A stretch of 52,733 bases of DNA from JBCBTJ01 sp039818665 (GCA_039818665.1 JBCBTJ010000021.1:1-52733); one strand, 5' to 3'. Shown: positions 8,519-16,767, counted from the stretch's first letter. The notes: generated by a model from the letters alone, not told the origin. Translations and numbers: made by a program.

Positions 8519-9529
8519 ATGTCAGCCGCCGAAACAGCGAGCCCGTTTGACGACGTCCGGGCGCTGGTCGCCAAACACGCTGAGCCGGACGCAGATGCGG
8601 CGGCCAAAGTCCGCGCGCGCCTTTCGGAAATCGCGCGGGAAGGCGATTTCGGCAAGCTCGGCGAGGCGGCCGCCTGGCTCGCAGGGTGGCAGCGGCGCGC
8701 TCCGCCGCGGATCGAAAACCCGACGCTCGCCATGTTCGCGGGCGCCCACGGCGTCGCTGAGCAAGGCGTCTCTATCACGAGCCAGCAAAGCACCCGCGAA
8801 CAGGTCGACGCGCTGCGCGAGGGCCGGGCACCGCTGTCGGCGATCGCGACGCAAGTCGGCGTGAACATTCGCGTGTTCGAGCTCGCGCTGGACAAGCCGA
8901 CGCCGTCGATCGCCGAACAGCCGGCGATGTCGGAAAAGGAGTGCGCGGCGACGATCGCATTCGGTTTCGAAGCTTTGGCCGGCGAGCCCGACATTGTCGC
9001 GCTCGGCGTGGTCGGCGCCGGGATCGGCACGACGGCCGCCGCGCTTGCCTGCGCGCTTTATGGCGGCTCGCCGGAATATTGGGTGAAGCCCGCGCCCGGC
9101 GCGCCGCCGGAATTGGCCGCCCAGCGCAGTGCGGTCGTGTCGAAGGCGCTCGCCCGCCATCGCGGTCACATTACGGATCCGCTGGAGACCCTGCGCTGTC
9201 TTGGGGGCCGCGAGATCGCCGCTTGCGTCGGCGCCATCATCGCCGCTGGCCACCAAGGCGTGCCTGTCTTGGTCGACGGTTTCGCGACGACCATTGCGGC
9301 CGGGATCGTCCACGCCCTCAACCCGAATGCGATTCGCCATGTCCGCGCCGCCCACGTCACAAAACGCCCGTCGCACGACGCCGCCTTGGAGCGGGTGGGG
9401 CTCGAGCCCCTGCTCAATCTCGGCTTTCAGTCGGGCGGCGGGCTTGGCTCGACCACGGCGGTCGGCGTCCTGAAGGCCGCCTGCGCGCCATTTATCGCAA
9501 AGCCCGCTGGAGACGCTGCGGCGACGTGA
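8519..9529 (+). CDS. CobT-like phosphoribosyltransferase, catalytic glutamates replaced
   Basis: Similar over its whole length to nicotinate-nucleotide:5,6-dimethylbenzimidazole phosphoribosyltransferase (CobT, lower-ligand activation for cobalamin). Seen: MFAGAHGVAEQGVS (72-84), a GAGIGTTAAALACAL loop (167-180), the LVDGFATTIAA block (251-261) and a C-terminal PLLNLGFQSGGGLGS (297-311). In canonical CobT the equivalent segments read GEMGIGNTT and LGEGTGA and carry the essential glutamates (Glu174 and Glu317 in Salmonella, from memory). Here they are Val/Gly and Gly307. The gene may encode a divergent enzyme or a non-catalytic paralogue. The start at 8519 has a GGGGGGCG ribosome site; an upstream ATG at 8444 adds an unrelated 25-residue leader. 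No other cobalamin gene is nearby. Confidence 0.75.
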   Translation: MSAAETASPFDDVRALVAKHAEPDADAAAKVRARLSEIAREGDFGKLGEAAAWLAGWQRRAPPRIENPTLAMFAGAHGVAEQGVSITSQQSTREQVDALREGRAPLSAIATQVGVNIRVFELALDKPTPSIAEQPAMSEKECAATIAFGFEALAGEPDIVALGVVGAGIGTTAAALACALYGGSPEYWVKPAPGAPPELAAQRSAVVSKALARHRGHITDPLETLRCLGGREIAACVGAIIAAGHQGVPVLVDGFATTIAAGIVHALNPNAIRHVRAAHVTKRPSHDAALERVGLEPLLNLGFQSGGGLGSTTAVGVLKAACAPFIAKPAGDAAAT

Positions 9530-9606
9530 CGTGGCGTCCGGCTTGCAGCGTCGATCGGAACATATACAAGACAAATTGAAGACGCCGCTCCTGGGAGACC
9601 GCCGAT

Positions 9607-10803
9607 ATGAACTTGGAATTTTCGCAAGAAGAAATCGACTTTCGCAACGAAGTCCGGGCTTTCATTGAAGAGAATTATCCGGACGAATTGAAAGGCTTCG
9701 GCACGCGCGAGGATTTGACCCGCGATCAGTTCCTCGCCTGGCACAAAATCCTCGGAAAAAAAGGTTGGGCCGCGCCGGCTTGGCCTATGGAATACGGCGG
9801 CACCGGCTGGAATGCGACCCAGCGCTATATCTGGTCTGAAGAGAACGCCCGCGTCGACGCGATGATGCCGCTGCCCTTCGGCGTCTCAATGGTGGGCCCG
9901 GTGATCTACACCTTTGGAAACGACGAGCAGAAGCAACGCTACTTGCCGAAGATCCTGTCCGGCGAGGAATGGTGGTGCCAGGGCTATTCCGAGCCGGGCG
10001 CCGGATCCGATCTTGCGAGCTTGAAAACGACCGCCGTTCGCGACGGCGACGAGTATGTGATCAACGGCCAAAAGACCTGGACCACGCTCGCCCAGCACGC
10101 CGATTGGGGCTTTTTCCTCTGCCGCACCGATCCGACCGCTGAAAAGCCTCAGGAAGGCATCTCCTTCATCCTGGTCGACATGAACACGCCGGGCATCGAA
10201 GTGCGGCCCATCATCACTTTGGAGGGCGGCCACGAGGTCAACGAAGTTTGGCTGACCGACGTTCGCGTGCCGGTCGAAAACCGGGTCGGCGAGGAGAACA
10301 AAGGCTGGACCTACGCCAAATTCCTGCTCGCGCACGAACGCTCCGGCATCGCCGGCGTGGCCCGTTCCAAGCGCGGCGTCGAGAAACTGCGCGAGATCGC
10401 CTCGACCGAAGTGCTCGATGGATCGCCGCTGATCAACGACAATGACTTCGCCAAGAAGATCTCCCAGCTCGAGATCGACCTGACGGCGCTTGAGTTCACG
10501 GAGCTGCGCACGCTCGCCGGCGAGGCCCAGGGCAAAGGCCCGGGGCCTGAAAGCTCGATCCTAAAAGTCAAAGGCACCGAAATCCAGCAGCGCTTGACGG
10601 AGCTGACCATGGAAGCGGTCGGCGTCTACACCCAGCCCAATATGCGCGGTCTCGACGGTCTTGGCTCGAACGAGTACCCGATCGGGCCCGACTACGCGCA
10701 TCTGACGGCCGGCGCTTACTTCAACATGCGCAAAGCTTCGATCTATGGCGGGTCCAACGAGATCCAGCGCAATATCATTACAAAGATGATCCTGGGCCTA
10801 TAA
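9607..10803 (+). CDS. acyl-CoA dehydrogenase, large-subunit type (PimC-like)
   Basis: An FAD-dependent α,β-dehydrogenase of acyl-CoA thioesters. Seen: an N-terminal helical domain beginning NLEFSQEEIDFRNEVRAF, the middle β-domain signature QGYSEPGAGSDLASL (FAD/substrate contact), VINGQKTWTT, and the C-terminal YGGSNEIQRNII typical of the family. It is followed after 57 bases by a second, shorter and more divergent dehydrogenase in the same orientation. This large/small pairing matches pimeloyl-CoA dehydrogenase PimC/PimD and other α2β2 heteromeric enzymes, where only one subunit type may be catalytic. A GGGAG ribosome site precedes the ATG. The chain-length or steroid/alicyclic substrate cannot be told from sequence. 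Confidence 0.9.
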   Translation: MNLEFSQEEIDFRNEVRAFIEENYPDELKGFGTREDLTRDQFLAWHKILGKKGWAAPAWPMEYGGTGWNATQRYIWSEENARVDAMMPLPFGVSMVGPVIYTFGNDEQKQRYLPKILSGEEWWCQGYSEPGAGSDLASLKTTAVRDGDEYVINGQKTWTTLAQHADWGFFLCRTDPTAEKPQEGISFILVDMNTPGIEVRPIITLEGGHEVNEVWLTDVRVPVENRVGEENKGWTYAKFLLAHERSGIAGVARSKRGVEKLREIASTEVLDGSPLINDNDFAKKISQLEIDLTALEFTELRTLAGEAQGKGPGPESSILKVKGTEIQQRLTELTMEAVGVYTQPNMRGLDGLGSNEYPIGPDYAHLTAGAYFNMRKASIYGGSNEIQRNIITKMILGL

Positions 10804-10860
10804 GCCGCAGGGCGGACAAAGACAGGGCGGCCGGCGCGCGCCGGCCGCGGGAGGACACAG

Positions 10861-12018
10861 ATGGATTTCAACTTCACTGAAGAACAGTCGATGATCCGCG
10901 ACAGCCTCGCCCGGCTGATCCGCGAACAGTACGACTTCGACACCCGCCGCGCCGCGGTCGCGTCGGACGCTGGCTGGCGTCCCGAGATGTGGGCGCAATT
11001 CGCTGAGCTTGGCCTGCTCGCCGCGCCGTTCTCCGAAGACGATGGCGGTCTCGGCGGCGGCCCGATCGACTCCATGGTGGTCATGGAGGAGTTCGGCAAA
11101 GGTCTCGTCGTCGAACCCTTCGTGCCGAGCGTCGTCTGCGCCGGCGGCATCCTGAAGCATGCCGGCAGCGACGCCCAGAAGCAGGAGCACCTCGCGGCGA
11201 TCATTTCCGGCGAAAGCGTTTTCGCGTTCGCCTACGCCGAGCCGCGCGGCCGCTACAATCTCGCCGATCTCGAAACCACGGCGAAAGCCGAAGGCGGCGG
11301 CTATGTGCTGAACGGCCACAAAGCGGTTGTGATCGGCGCGCCGTGGGCGAGCCATCTGGTCGTCACGGCCCGCACCTCCGGCGGTCAACGCGACGCGGGC
11401 GGGGTGTCGGTCTTCATCGTGGCGAAAGACGCCGACGGCGTCGTCACCCGCGACTATCCGACGGTCGACGGCCGCCGCGCGTCCGAGGTTTATTTTGAGA
11501 ACGTTTCGGTGGGCGCTGACGCCCTCATCGGCGAAGTCGACAACGGCCTCGGCCTCGTCGAGCAGGTGGTCGATGAAGCGATCGCCGCGGTCTGCGCCGA
11601 AGCGGTCGGCGCCATGGGCGTCGCCCACGAGATGACGGTCGAATATTCCCGCCAGCGCAAGCAATTCGGCACCCCGATCGGCAAGTTCCAGGTGCTCCAA
11701 CACCGTATGGTCGACATGTTCATGGAGCACCAGCAGTCGATCTCAATGACCTATATGGCGACGCTGAAGCTCGGCGAGGACAAGGCCGAGCGGAAGAAAG
11801 CCGCGTCCGCCGCGAAGACTAAGATCGGCCAGTCCGGCCGGTTCGTCGGCCAAGCGGCGATCCAGATCCATGGCGGCATGGGCATGACCGATGAGCTCGC
11901 AGTCGGTCACTATTTTAAACGCCTCACCATGATCGACGCCGAGTTCGGCAATGTGGACCACCACCTCAAGCGCTACACCGCGCTCTCGGCGGAAGAGCTT
12001 CCAGCCGCCGCCGAATAG
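10861..12018 (+). CDS. acyl-CoA dehydrogenase, small-subunit type (PimD-like)
   Basis: The partner of the preceding dehydrogenase: 385 residues with the fold but with degenerate signatures. The FAD-contact region reads AYAEPRGRYNLADL instead of YSEPxAGSDLASL, and the C-terminal IQIHGGMGMTDELAVGHYFKR replaces the usual GGSNEIQ helix start. It begins with MDFNFTEEQSMIRDSLARL and contains the LGGGPIDSMVVMEEFGKG helix seen in PimD-type subunits. Co-transcription with the large subunit is supported by the close spacing and by an intrinsic terminator 31 bases after its stop. Whether it is catalytic or structural is not clear from the sequence. Confidence 0.88.
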   Translation: MDFNFTEEQSMIRDSLARLIREQYDFDTRRAAVASDAGWRPEMWAQFAELGLLAAPFSEDDGGLGGGPIDSMVVMEEFGKGLVVEPFVPSVVCAGGILKHAGSDAQKQEHLAAIISGESVFAFAYAEPRGRYNLADLETTAKAEGGGYVLNGHKAVVIGAPWASHLVVTARTSGGQRDAGGVSVFIVAKDADGVVTRDYPTVDGRRASEVYFENVSVGADALIGEVDNGLGLVEQVVDEAIAAVCAEAVGAMGVAHEMTVEYSRQRKQFGTPIGKFQVLQHRMVDMFMEHQQSISMTYMATLKLGEDKAERKKAASAAKTKIGQSGRFVGQAAIQIHGGMGMTDELAVGHYFKRLTMIDAEFGNVDHHLKRYTALSAEELPAAAE

Positions 12019-12048
12019 CCGACTGTCGCAAGCGAATTGCGTGGAAAC

Positions 12049-12082
12049 CCGCGCCGGGCCAAGCTCGGCGCGGATTTTCTTT
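12049..12082 (+). terminator. intrinsic terminator after the acyl-CoA dehydrogenase pair
   Basis: Stem CCGCGCCG (12049-12056) with CGGCGCGG (12066-12073), a 9-nt loop, then ATTTTCTTT (12074-12082). The U-tract runs directly into the ribosome site (GGAG, 12083-12086) of the next gene, so read-through transcripts would place that site beside the hairpin. Confidence 0.75.
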
Positions 12083-12092
12083 GGAGCTGACC

Positions 12093-12617
12093 ATGAAGTC
12101 TGCAATCGCCGCGTTCGCCGCCCTGGCGCTCGCCGCGCCCGTCCTGGCGCAAGAAGACGCGCCGCCGGCGCCGCCGCCTTGCCAGGACGAGAGCTACCGC
12201 GCCTTCGACTTCTGGCTCGGCGCCTGGCGCGTGACAGACCCGGAAGGGAGCTTCCAGGGAAACAATGTCATTACCCAAGCTGAAGATGGCTGTTTGATCT
12301 TAGAACACTGGACCAGCGCAAACGGCGGCACGGGCCAGAGCTACAACTTCTATGATCCCGGCCTGCAAAAATGGCGACAAGTCTGGGTCAGCGGCGGCGG
12401 CGTCATCGACTACGCCGGCGGCTTGACGGAGACCGGGTCGATGAAACTCCAGGGCGAAATCGCCTACCACAATGGCGCGGCCTTTCCCTTCACCGGCGAA
12501 TGGACGCTCCAAGACGACGGCACGGTCCGCCAGCATTTCGAGCAATTCAATCCAGAGACCGAGACTTGGGATCCCTGGTTCACAGGGATCTATACGCGGG
12601 TCGACAGCGCAGAATAG
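12093..12617 (+). CDS. secreted DUF1579-like protein
   Basis: A 174-residue exported protein. Seen: a signal peptide (KSAIAAFAALALAAPVLAQ, cleavage after about residue 19), a proline-rich spacer, then the AFDFWLGAWRVTDPEG opening typical of DUF1579/lipocalin-like domains, followed by alternating β-strands rich in Trp/Tyr and ending FTGIYTRVD. The function is unknown; the fold suggests binding of a small hydrophobic ligand, which is inference. The start at 12093 has a GGAG site seven bases upstream; a TTG at 12081 in the same frame is less likely. It stands between a terminator and the enoyl-CoA hydratase gene, 41 bases apart. Confidence 0.75.
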   Translation: MKSAIAAFAALALAAPVLAQEDAPPAPPPCQDESYRAFDFWLGAWRVTDPEGSFQGNNVITQAEDGCLILEHWTSANGGTGQSYNFYDPGLQKWRQVWVSGGGVIDYAGGLTETGSMKLQGEIAYHNGAAFPFTGEWTLQDDGTVRQHFEQFNPETETWDPWFTGIYTRVDSAE

Positions 12618-12658
12618 GTTTGCGAGATCAGGCTGTTGCGCAGCCGCCGGAGCCCCGA

Positions 12659-13459
12659 ATGACCGATCTCGTTCTCATCGAAAAGCAGGGGCCCGTCGCC
12701 GTCCTCACGCTGAACCGGCCTGACATGATGAACGCCCTCGGCCAAGAGGGCGACGGGGCGGCCATGGCGGCGGCCTGCGCGGAGGTGGCCGGCGATCCGG
12801 CGATCCGCTGCGCAGTGCTCACCGGCGCCGGCCGGGCCTTCTCGGCCGGCGGAGACGTGAAAGCCATGAAAGCGCGTTCCGGGGCTTTCGGCGGCTCGCC
12901 CAACGACATTCGCGAGGGCTACCGACGCAACATCCACCAGATCGTCAAATCGCTCTACAATCTCGAGGTTCCGCTCATCGCCGCGGTCAACGGGCCGGCC
13001 ATCGGCCTCGGCTGCGATGTGGCCTGCATGGCCGACATCCGCATCGCGGCCGACAATGCGAAATTCGGCGTCACGTTTCTGAAGCTCGGCCTGATTCCCG
13101 GCGACGGCGGCGCCTGGCTGCTGCCGCGGACCATCGGATCGAGCCGGGCCGCGGAGCTTCTGTTCACTGGCGATGTCATCGACGCGGCGACCGCCGCAGA
13201 GTGGGGCCTCGTCTCTAAAGCCGTGCCGGCCGATCAGCTCATGGACGAGACCATGGCGCTCGCGAACCGCATCGCCGGCCAGCCGCCGCAAAGCCTCCGC
13301 CTCGCCAAAACCCTGATGCGCCATGGCGCGACCACGTCTTATGAGACCATCATGGAGATGTCGGCCGCCTCCCAGGCGCTGATGCACATGACCGAGGACC
13401 ATATGGAAGGCGTCGACGCGATCCTTGAAAAGCGCGCGCCGGCCTTCAAAGGGAGCTAG
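12659..13459 (+). CDS. enoyl-CoA hydratase/isomerase (crotonase family)
   Basis: A 266-residue crotonase-fold enzyme that hydrates or isomerises enoyl-CoA thioesters. Seen: VLTLNRPDMMNALG (15-28), the first oxyanion-hole loop RAFSAGGDVKAM (59-70), the second loop NGPAIGLGCDVACMADIRIA (111-130) and the active-site region LGLIPGDGGAWLLPR (143-157). The usual acid/base Glu of the GLxPEGG/PGxGG region is not obvious, so isomerase or other crotonase chemistry is possible. The reading frame extends upstream through the previous gene, but the domain starts at the ATG at 12659. It is five bases from the DUF1244 gene and probably co-transcribed with it. It fits the surrounding acyl-CoA catabolism genes. 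Confidence 0.88.
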   Translation: MTDLVLIEKQGPVAVLTLNRPDMMNALGQEGDGAAMAAACAEVAGDPAIRCAVLTGAGRAFSAGGDVKAMKARSGAFGGSPNDIREGYRRNIHQIVKSLYNLEVPLIAAVNGPAIGLGCDVACMADIRIAADNAKFGVTFLKLGLIPGDGGAWLLPRTIGSSRAAELLFTGDVIDAATAAEWGLVSKAVPADQLMDETMALANRIAGQPPQSLRLAKTLMRHGATTSYETIMEMSAASQALMHMTEDHMEGVDAILEKRAPAFKGS

Positions 13460-13463
13460 CTTG

Positions 13464-13766
13464 ATGACCGACCTCTCGCCCGAGATTCGCGACAAGATCG
13501 AAGCAGCCGCCTTCCGCCGGCTCCTATCGCATTTGGACAATCGCAAAGACGTCCAGAACATCGAGCTGATGATCCTCGCCGATTTCTGCCGCAACTGCCT
13601 TGGCGACTGGTACCGCGAGGCGGCCGAGGCCGAGGGCGTAGAGATTTCGAAGGAGGCGGCGCGCGAGCGCGTCTACGGCATGCCCTACGCGGATTGGAAA
13701 GACCAATTCCAAACGCCGGCGACGGAAGCGCAGATGGCCGCGTTCCAGGCGCGCCGGAAAGACTGA
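13464..13766 (+). CDS. DUF1244 family protein
   Basis: A 100-residue cytoplasmic protein with the family signature AFRRLLSHLDNRKDVQNIEL followed by MILADFCRNCLGDWYREAA, where the two cysteines (CRNC) are invariant in the family as I know it. A structured, mostly helical protein of unknown function found in many alphaproteobacteria and in some gammaproteobacteria. The start is four bases after the stop of the crotonase gene, with GGGAGC as ribosome site. There is no indication from context of what it does. Confidence 0.88.
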   Translation: MTDLSPEIRDKIEAAAFRRLLSHLDNRKDVQNIELMILADFCRNCLGDWYREAAEAEGVEISKEAARERVYGMPYADWKDQFQTPATEAQMAAFQARRKD

Positions 13767-13833
13767 GCGCACGCCGGCGCTGGCGCGCGGGCGGTTTTCG
13801 CGACATGCTCTCCGCTTGTCTTGGGAGGACGCC

Positions 13834-14466
13834 ATGTCAGCAAAAGGACTATCGCGCCGCGGTCTTATCGCTGGAGGCCTTGGCGCGGGCGCCTGCGCGC
13901 AAGCCGCCGCCAGCCAACTCATCGCCACGCCCCGCCAAACCGAAGGGCCGTTCTATCCTATCGCCCCACAGACGGACAAAGACGCTGATTTGACCCAGAT
14001 CGGCGACAGCGACCGCGTGGCGCGAGGCGAGGTGATCCAGGTGGCGGGACGTGTTCTCGACCAGGGCGGCGCTCCGATCCCCGGCGCGGTCGTCGATGTC
14101 TGGCAAGCCAACGCCGCTGGCCGATATTCGCACGAGGCCGACCCCAATCCCGCGCCCCTCGATCCTGATTTCCAGGGCTGGGCGATCCTGACCGCGGACG
14201 CCGAGGGCGCCTATCGTTTCAAGACAATCAAGCCGGGGGCTTATCCGGTCAGCGAGGGATGGAGCCGCCCGCCGCACATCCACTTCAAAGTCTCGCGCCG
14301 CGGCTATCGCGAGGTGACGACCCAGATGTATTTCGACGGCGAACCCCTCAACGAGGTCGATCGGATTCTGAACGCCCACTCCGCAGAGGAACGGCGGGTT
14401 TTGGTCGCGAAACGCGCCTCTGGGGCTGAGCCCTTTCTCTTCGACGTCGTGCTTGCGGCCGTCTAG
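13834..14466 (+). CDS. Tat-signal intradiol ring-cleavage dioxygenase-like protein
   Basis: A 210-residue protein related to protocatechuate 3,4-dioxygenase β-type enzymes, which open catechols using Fe(III). Seen: an N-terminal twin-arginine signal SRRGLIAGGLGAGACAQ (a possible weak lipobox at the Cys), the TEGPFYPI opening, an internal IPGAVVDVWQANAAGRYSHE containing the first Tyr ligand, and AYPVSEGWSRPPHIHFKV with the Tyr-His-His ligands. Cytoplasmic intradiol enzymes lack a signal, so this is an exported relative; the substrate could be an extracellular or lignin-type phenolic. The ATG at 13834 follows GGGAGGA; a TTG at 13816 is less likely. Confidence 0.85.
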   Translation: MSAKGLSRRGLIAGGLGAGACAQAAASQLIATPRQTEGPFYPIAPQTDKDADLTQIGDSDRVARGEVIQVAGRVLDQGGAPIPGAVVDVWQANAAGRYSHEADPNPAPLDPDFQGWAILTADAEGAYRFKTIKPGAYPVSEGWSRPPHIHFKVSRRGYREVTTQMYFDGEPLNEVDRILNAHSAEERRVLVAKRASGAEPFLFDVVLAAV

Positions 14467-14473
14467 ACGAGCG

Positions 14474-14890
14474 TCACAGGACCTTCGCGATCGTCTGCAC
14501 GACAAGCGCGCCGCCGCCGCCATAGGTCAGCAGTGATCCGATCGGCTTGAAAGAATGCGGGTCGTCGACGTTTTTGCTGACGGGGCAGCCCGCGGCGTGC
14601 AGCGCCCGCCCGACCGTCACCGCGATGACCAAGGCGGTCGCCGTCAGCCGGAGATCCCGGCCCTCATAGGCGAAGGAGGTCAAAACAAATAAGCCGATCA
14701 GCGCGCCGGCGTATTCGGCGCTGTTGCCGTGGGCGCGCTTGGCCTTTGTCCGCGGATGCGTGGGATCCGACGTGGACGCCTGCTCTTGACCGAGCTGTTT
14801 CGCTCGCCGCGTTTGCAGGAACATCCAAAGCCCCAAGCCGATGAGCAGCCCGGCGATGATCGCGGCGCAGATGATGATCGTGGAATGCAC
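14474..14890 (-). CDS. MAPEG family membrane protein (YecN-like)
   Basis: A 138-residue integral membrane protein of the MAPEG family (membrane-associated eicosanoid/glutathione metabolism). Seen: a first membrane helix (about 3-25), a polar loop, the signature RAHGNSAEYAGALIGLFVL in the second helix, and two more hydrophobic helices with GRALHAAG and a small-residue-rich end. Bacterial MAPEG proteins may have glutathione transferase or peroxidase activity; many are uncharacterised. It is convergent with the dioxygenase gene, stop codons seven bases apart, and divergent from the P450 gene. Confidence 0.85.
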   Translation of the reverse strand: MHSTIIICAAIIAGLLIGLGLWMFLQTRRAKQLGQEQASTSDPTHPRTKAKRAHGNSAEYAGALIGLFVLTSFAYEGRDLRLTATALVIAVTVGRALHAAGCPVSKNVDDPHSFKPIGSLLTYGGGGALVVQTIAKVL

Positions 14891-15016
14891 GCCAAGCTCC
14901 TGGTTTTGTCGCGCCTAGTACACTGTCATCCGGTCCGCAAAGCGCCGCTGCCCTAGCGGCATCATGACCGGCCGTGGCGCTCATGCTAGATTGGCGCCGG
15001 CTGGCAGGAGGGATTC

Positions 15017-16285
15017 ATGCTCGACACCCCGACCACGGAGCTCGAAGCCGAAGTCGCCGCGATCCCGCTCGAAGACATCAATGTCGCGCGCCCGCGCCTC
15101 TATCGCGATGACGAGATCTGGCCTTATTTCGCGCGCCTGCGCCGCGAGGCGCCTGTCCACTATTGCAAGGAAAGCCGCGTCGGCCCGTTCTGGTCGGTCA
15201 CGACTTTCGACCTCATCATGGCGGTCGATACGAACCATGAGGACTTCTCTTCCGCGGCAGAGCGGGGCGGGATCGGCCTCGTCGACTTCCGCTCCGGCGG
15301 CGAGCGGGGCGGATCGAGCTTCATCACCCAGGACCCGCCCGAACACGGCCCGAACCGGCGCACCGTCCAGCCGATCGTCGGCCCGCGCAATCTCGCCAAG
15401 ATGGAGGACCTGATCCGCGAGCGCACGGCCCGCGTGCTGGACGATCTGCCGCGCGGCGAGGTCTTCGACTGGGTGCCGCGCGTTTCGATCGAATTGACGA
15501 CGCTGATGCTCGCCACCCTGTTTGATTTTCCCATCGAAGAACGCGGCAAGCTCACCCGTTGGTCGGACGTGTTCACCTCCCAGCGTGGCACGAAACTCTT
15601 CGGCGGCGGCGTCCTCGAAAGCGAAGATCAACGGCGCGCGGAAATGATGGAGTGCGTCGACTATTTCTCGACGCTGTGGGACACGCGCGCCGGCGCCGAA
15701 CCAGCCTTCGACCTCGTCTCCATGCTCGCCCACGGCGACGCGACCAAAGACATGTCGCGCATGGACTTGCTCGCTTATCTCGGCCTCTTGATCGTTGGCG
15801 GCAATGACACGACCCGCAACACGATGAGCGCCAGCATCTATGCGCTGAACCGTTTCCGGGACCAATACGACAAGCTCCGCGCCGACCCCGGCCTGATTGA
15901 GAGCATGGTGTCAGAGACCATTCGCTGGCAGACTCCGCTCGCTCATATGCGACGCACGGCCGTGCGCGATGTGGAGCTCGGCGGGCAGACCATCCGCGAA
16001 GGCGACAAAGTGGTCATGTGGTACATCTCCGGCAATCGCGACGAGACCGTGTTCGACCGGCCCAACGACTACATCATCGACCGGCCGAACCCGCGCCGGC
16101 ATCTCTCCTTCGGCTTCGGCATCCATCGCTGCGTCGGCAACCGCCTCGCCGAGCTGCAGCTTCGCGTCCTATGGGAAGAGATCCTCAAACGCTTCGATCG
16201 CATCGAGACCGTCGGAGAGCCGACGCGGATCTACTCCAACTTCGTGCACGGCTACGAGGCTTTGCCAGTGCGGATCGGCGCTTAG
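15017..16285 (+). CDS. cytochrome P450, CYP153-like alkane/fatty-acid ω-hydroxylase
   Basis: A 422-residue soluble bacterial P450. Seen: I-helix GGNDTT (261-266), the K-helix ExxR at Glu300-Arg303, and the haem loop FGFGIHRCVGNR with Cys372. The pattern LAHMRRTA, MWYISGNRDE and an opening IPLEDINVARP together match what I know of the CYP153 family, which ω-hydroxylates medium-chain alkanes, cyclic alkanes and fatty acids. Its ferredoxin and ferredoxin reductase are not in the window. Nearby acyl-CoA dehydrogenases and SDRs could process the oxidised products. A GCAGGAGG ribosome site precedes the ATG. Its stop overlaps that of the convergent regulator gene. Confidence 0.88.
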   Translation: MLDTPTTELEAEVAAIPLEDINVARPRLYRDDEIWPYFARLRREAPVHYCKESRVGPFWSVTTFDLIMAVDTNHEDFSSAAERGGIGLVDFRSGGERGGSSFITQDPPEHGPNRRTVQPIVGPRNLAKMEDLIRERTARVLDDLPRGEVFDWVPRVSIELTTLMLATLFDFPIEERGKLTRWSDVFTSQRGTKLFGGGVLESEDQRRAEMMECVDYFSTLWDTRAGAEPAFDLVSMLAHGDATKDMSRMDLLAYLGLLIVGGNDTTRNTMSASIYALNRFRDQYDKLRADPGLIESMVSETIRWQTPLAHMRRTAVRDVELGGQTIREGDKVVMWYISGNRDETVFDRPNDYIIDRPNPRRHLSFGFGIHRCVGNRLAELQLRVLWEEILKRFDRIETVGEPTRIYSNFVHGYEALPVRIGA

Positions 16286-16767
16286 ACCTTTTTGCCCGCC
16301 TGAAGTCGTTTCTGAAATTCGCGTTGCTCCCACTGTGCGCCAAACAGGCCGTAGAGGCTGAACAGCATGATGGCGTGCAGTCCGAGGGCGAGCGTCCAAG
16401 GGATCGCCACCCAATGGATCCAAATCTCTTCCGGCGTCACAAGAAGATTGAAGGCGAGCAAGCAAGGCAGGATCAGGACGAACGAGATCCAATGTAAATG
16501 AAAGCCTTTAAGGTTCTGTACATAGGCGATCGCTTCACGCTCTTGGTGTTCAGCGAATTGCGCGTCGACGGATGACGGGGTCATGGCGGGCTCCTGGACG
16601 AGGTCTGAGACCTTGGTTTCAAAGGCAGCGGCGAGGCTTTTCAGGGTCTCAAGACTGGCGGGCCGGCCGCCTTCGACGCGCTGGATGGTTCGCACGCTAA
16701 CCCCGGAAAGCTCGGCGAGCTCTTCCTGGGACCAACCGTGATCCAGTCGTTGTTCTTGAATGCCCAT
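16282..16767 (-). CDS. XRE-family regulator with a two-helix membrane domain (HTH plus 2TM)
   Basis: A 161-residue protein. Residues 7-57 form an XRE/Cro-type helix-turn-helix (WSQEELAELSGVSVRTIQRV as recognition region). After a linker come two hydrophobic helices (about 91-110 and 117-140) of the 2TM domain type, then a basic tail. It should sit in the inner membrane with its DNA-binding domain in the cytoplasm, a layout suited to sensing membrane state; this is inference. The start is the ATG at 16767, where the HTH begins after a GAGGA site; the frame extends further upstream. It converges on the P450 gene with four bases of overlap (TTAG) and could regulate it or the ABM gene upstream. 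Confidence 0.85.
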   Translation of the reverse strand: MGIQEQRLDHGWSQEELAELSGVSVRTIQRVEGGRPASLETLKSLAAAFETKVSDLVQEPAMTPSSVDAQFAEHQEREAIAYVQNLKGFHLHWISFVLILPCLLAFNLLVTPEEIWIHWVAIPWTLALGLHAIMLFSLYGLFGAQWEQREFQKRLQAGKKV

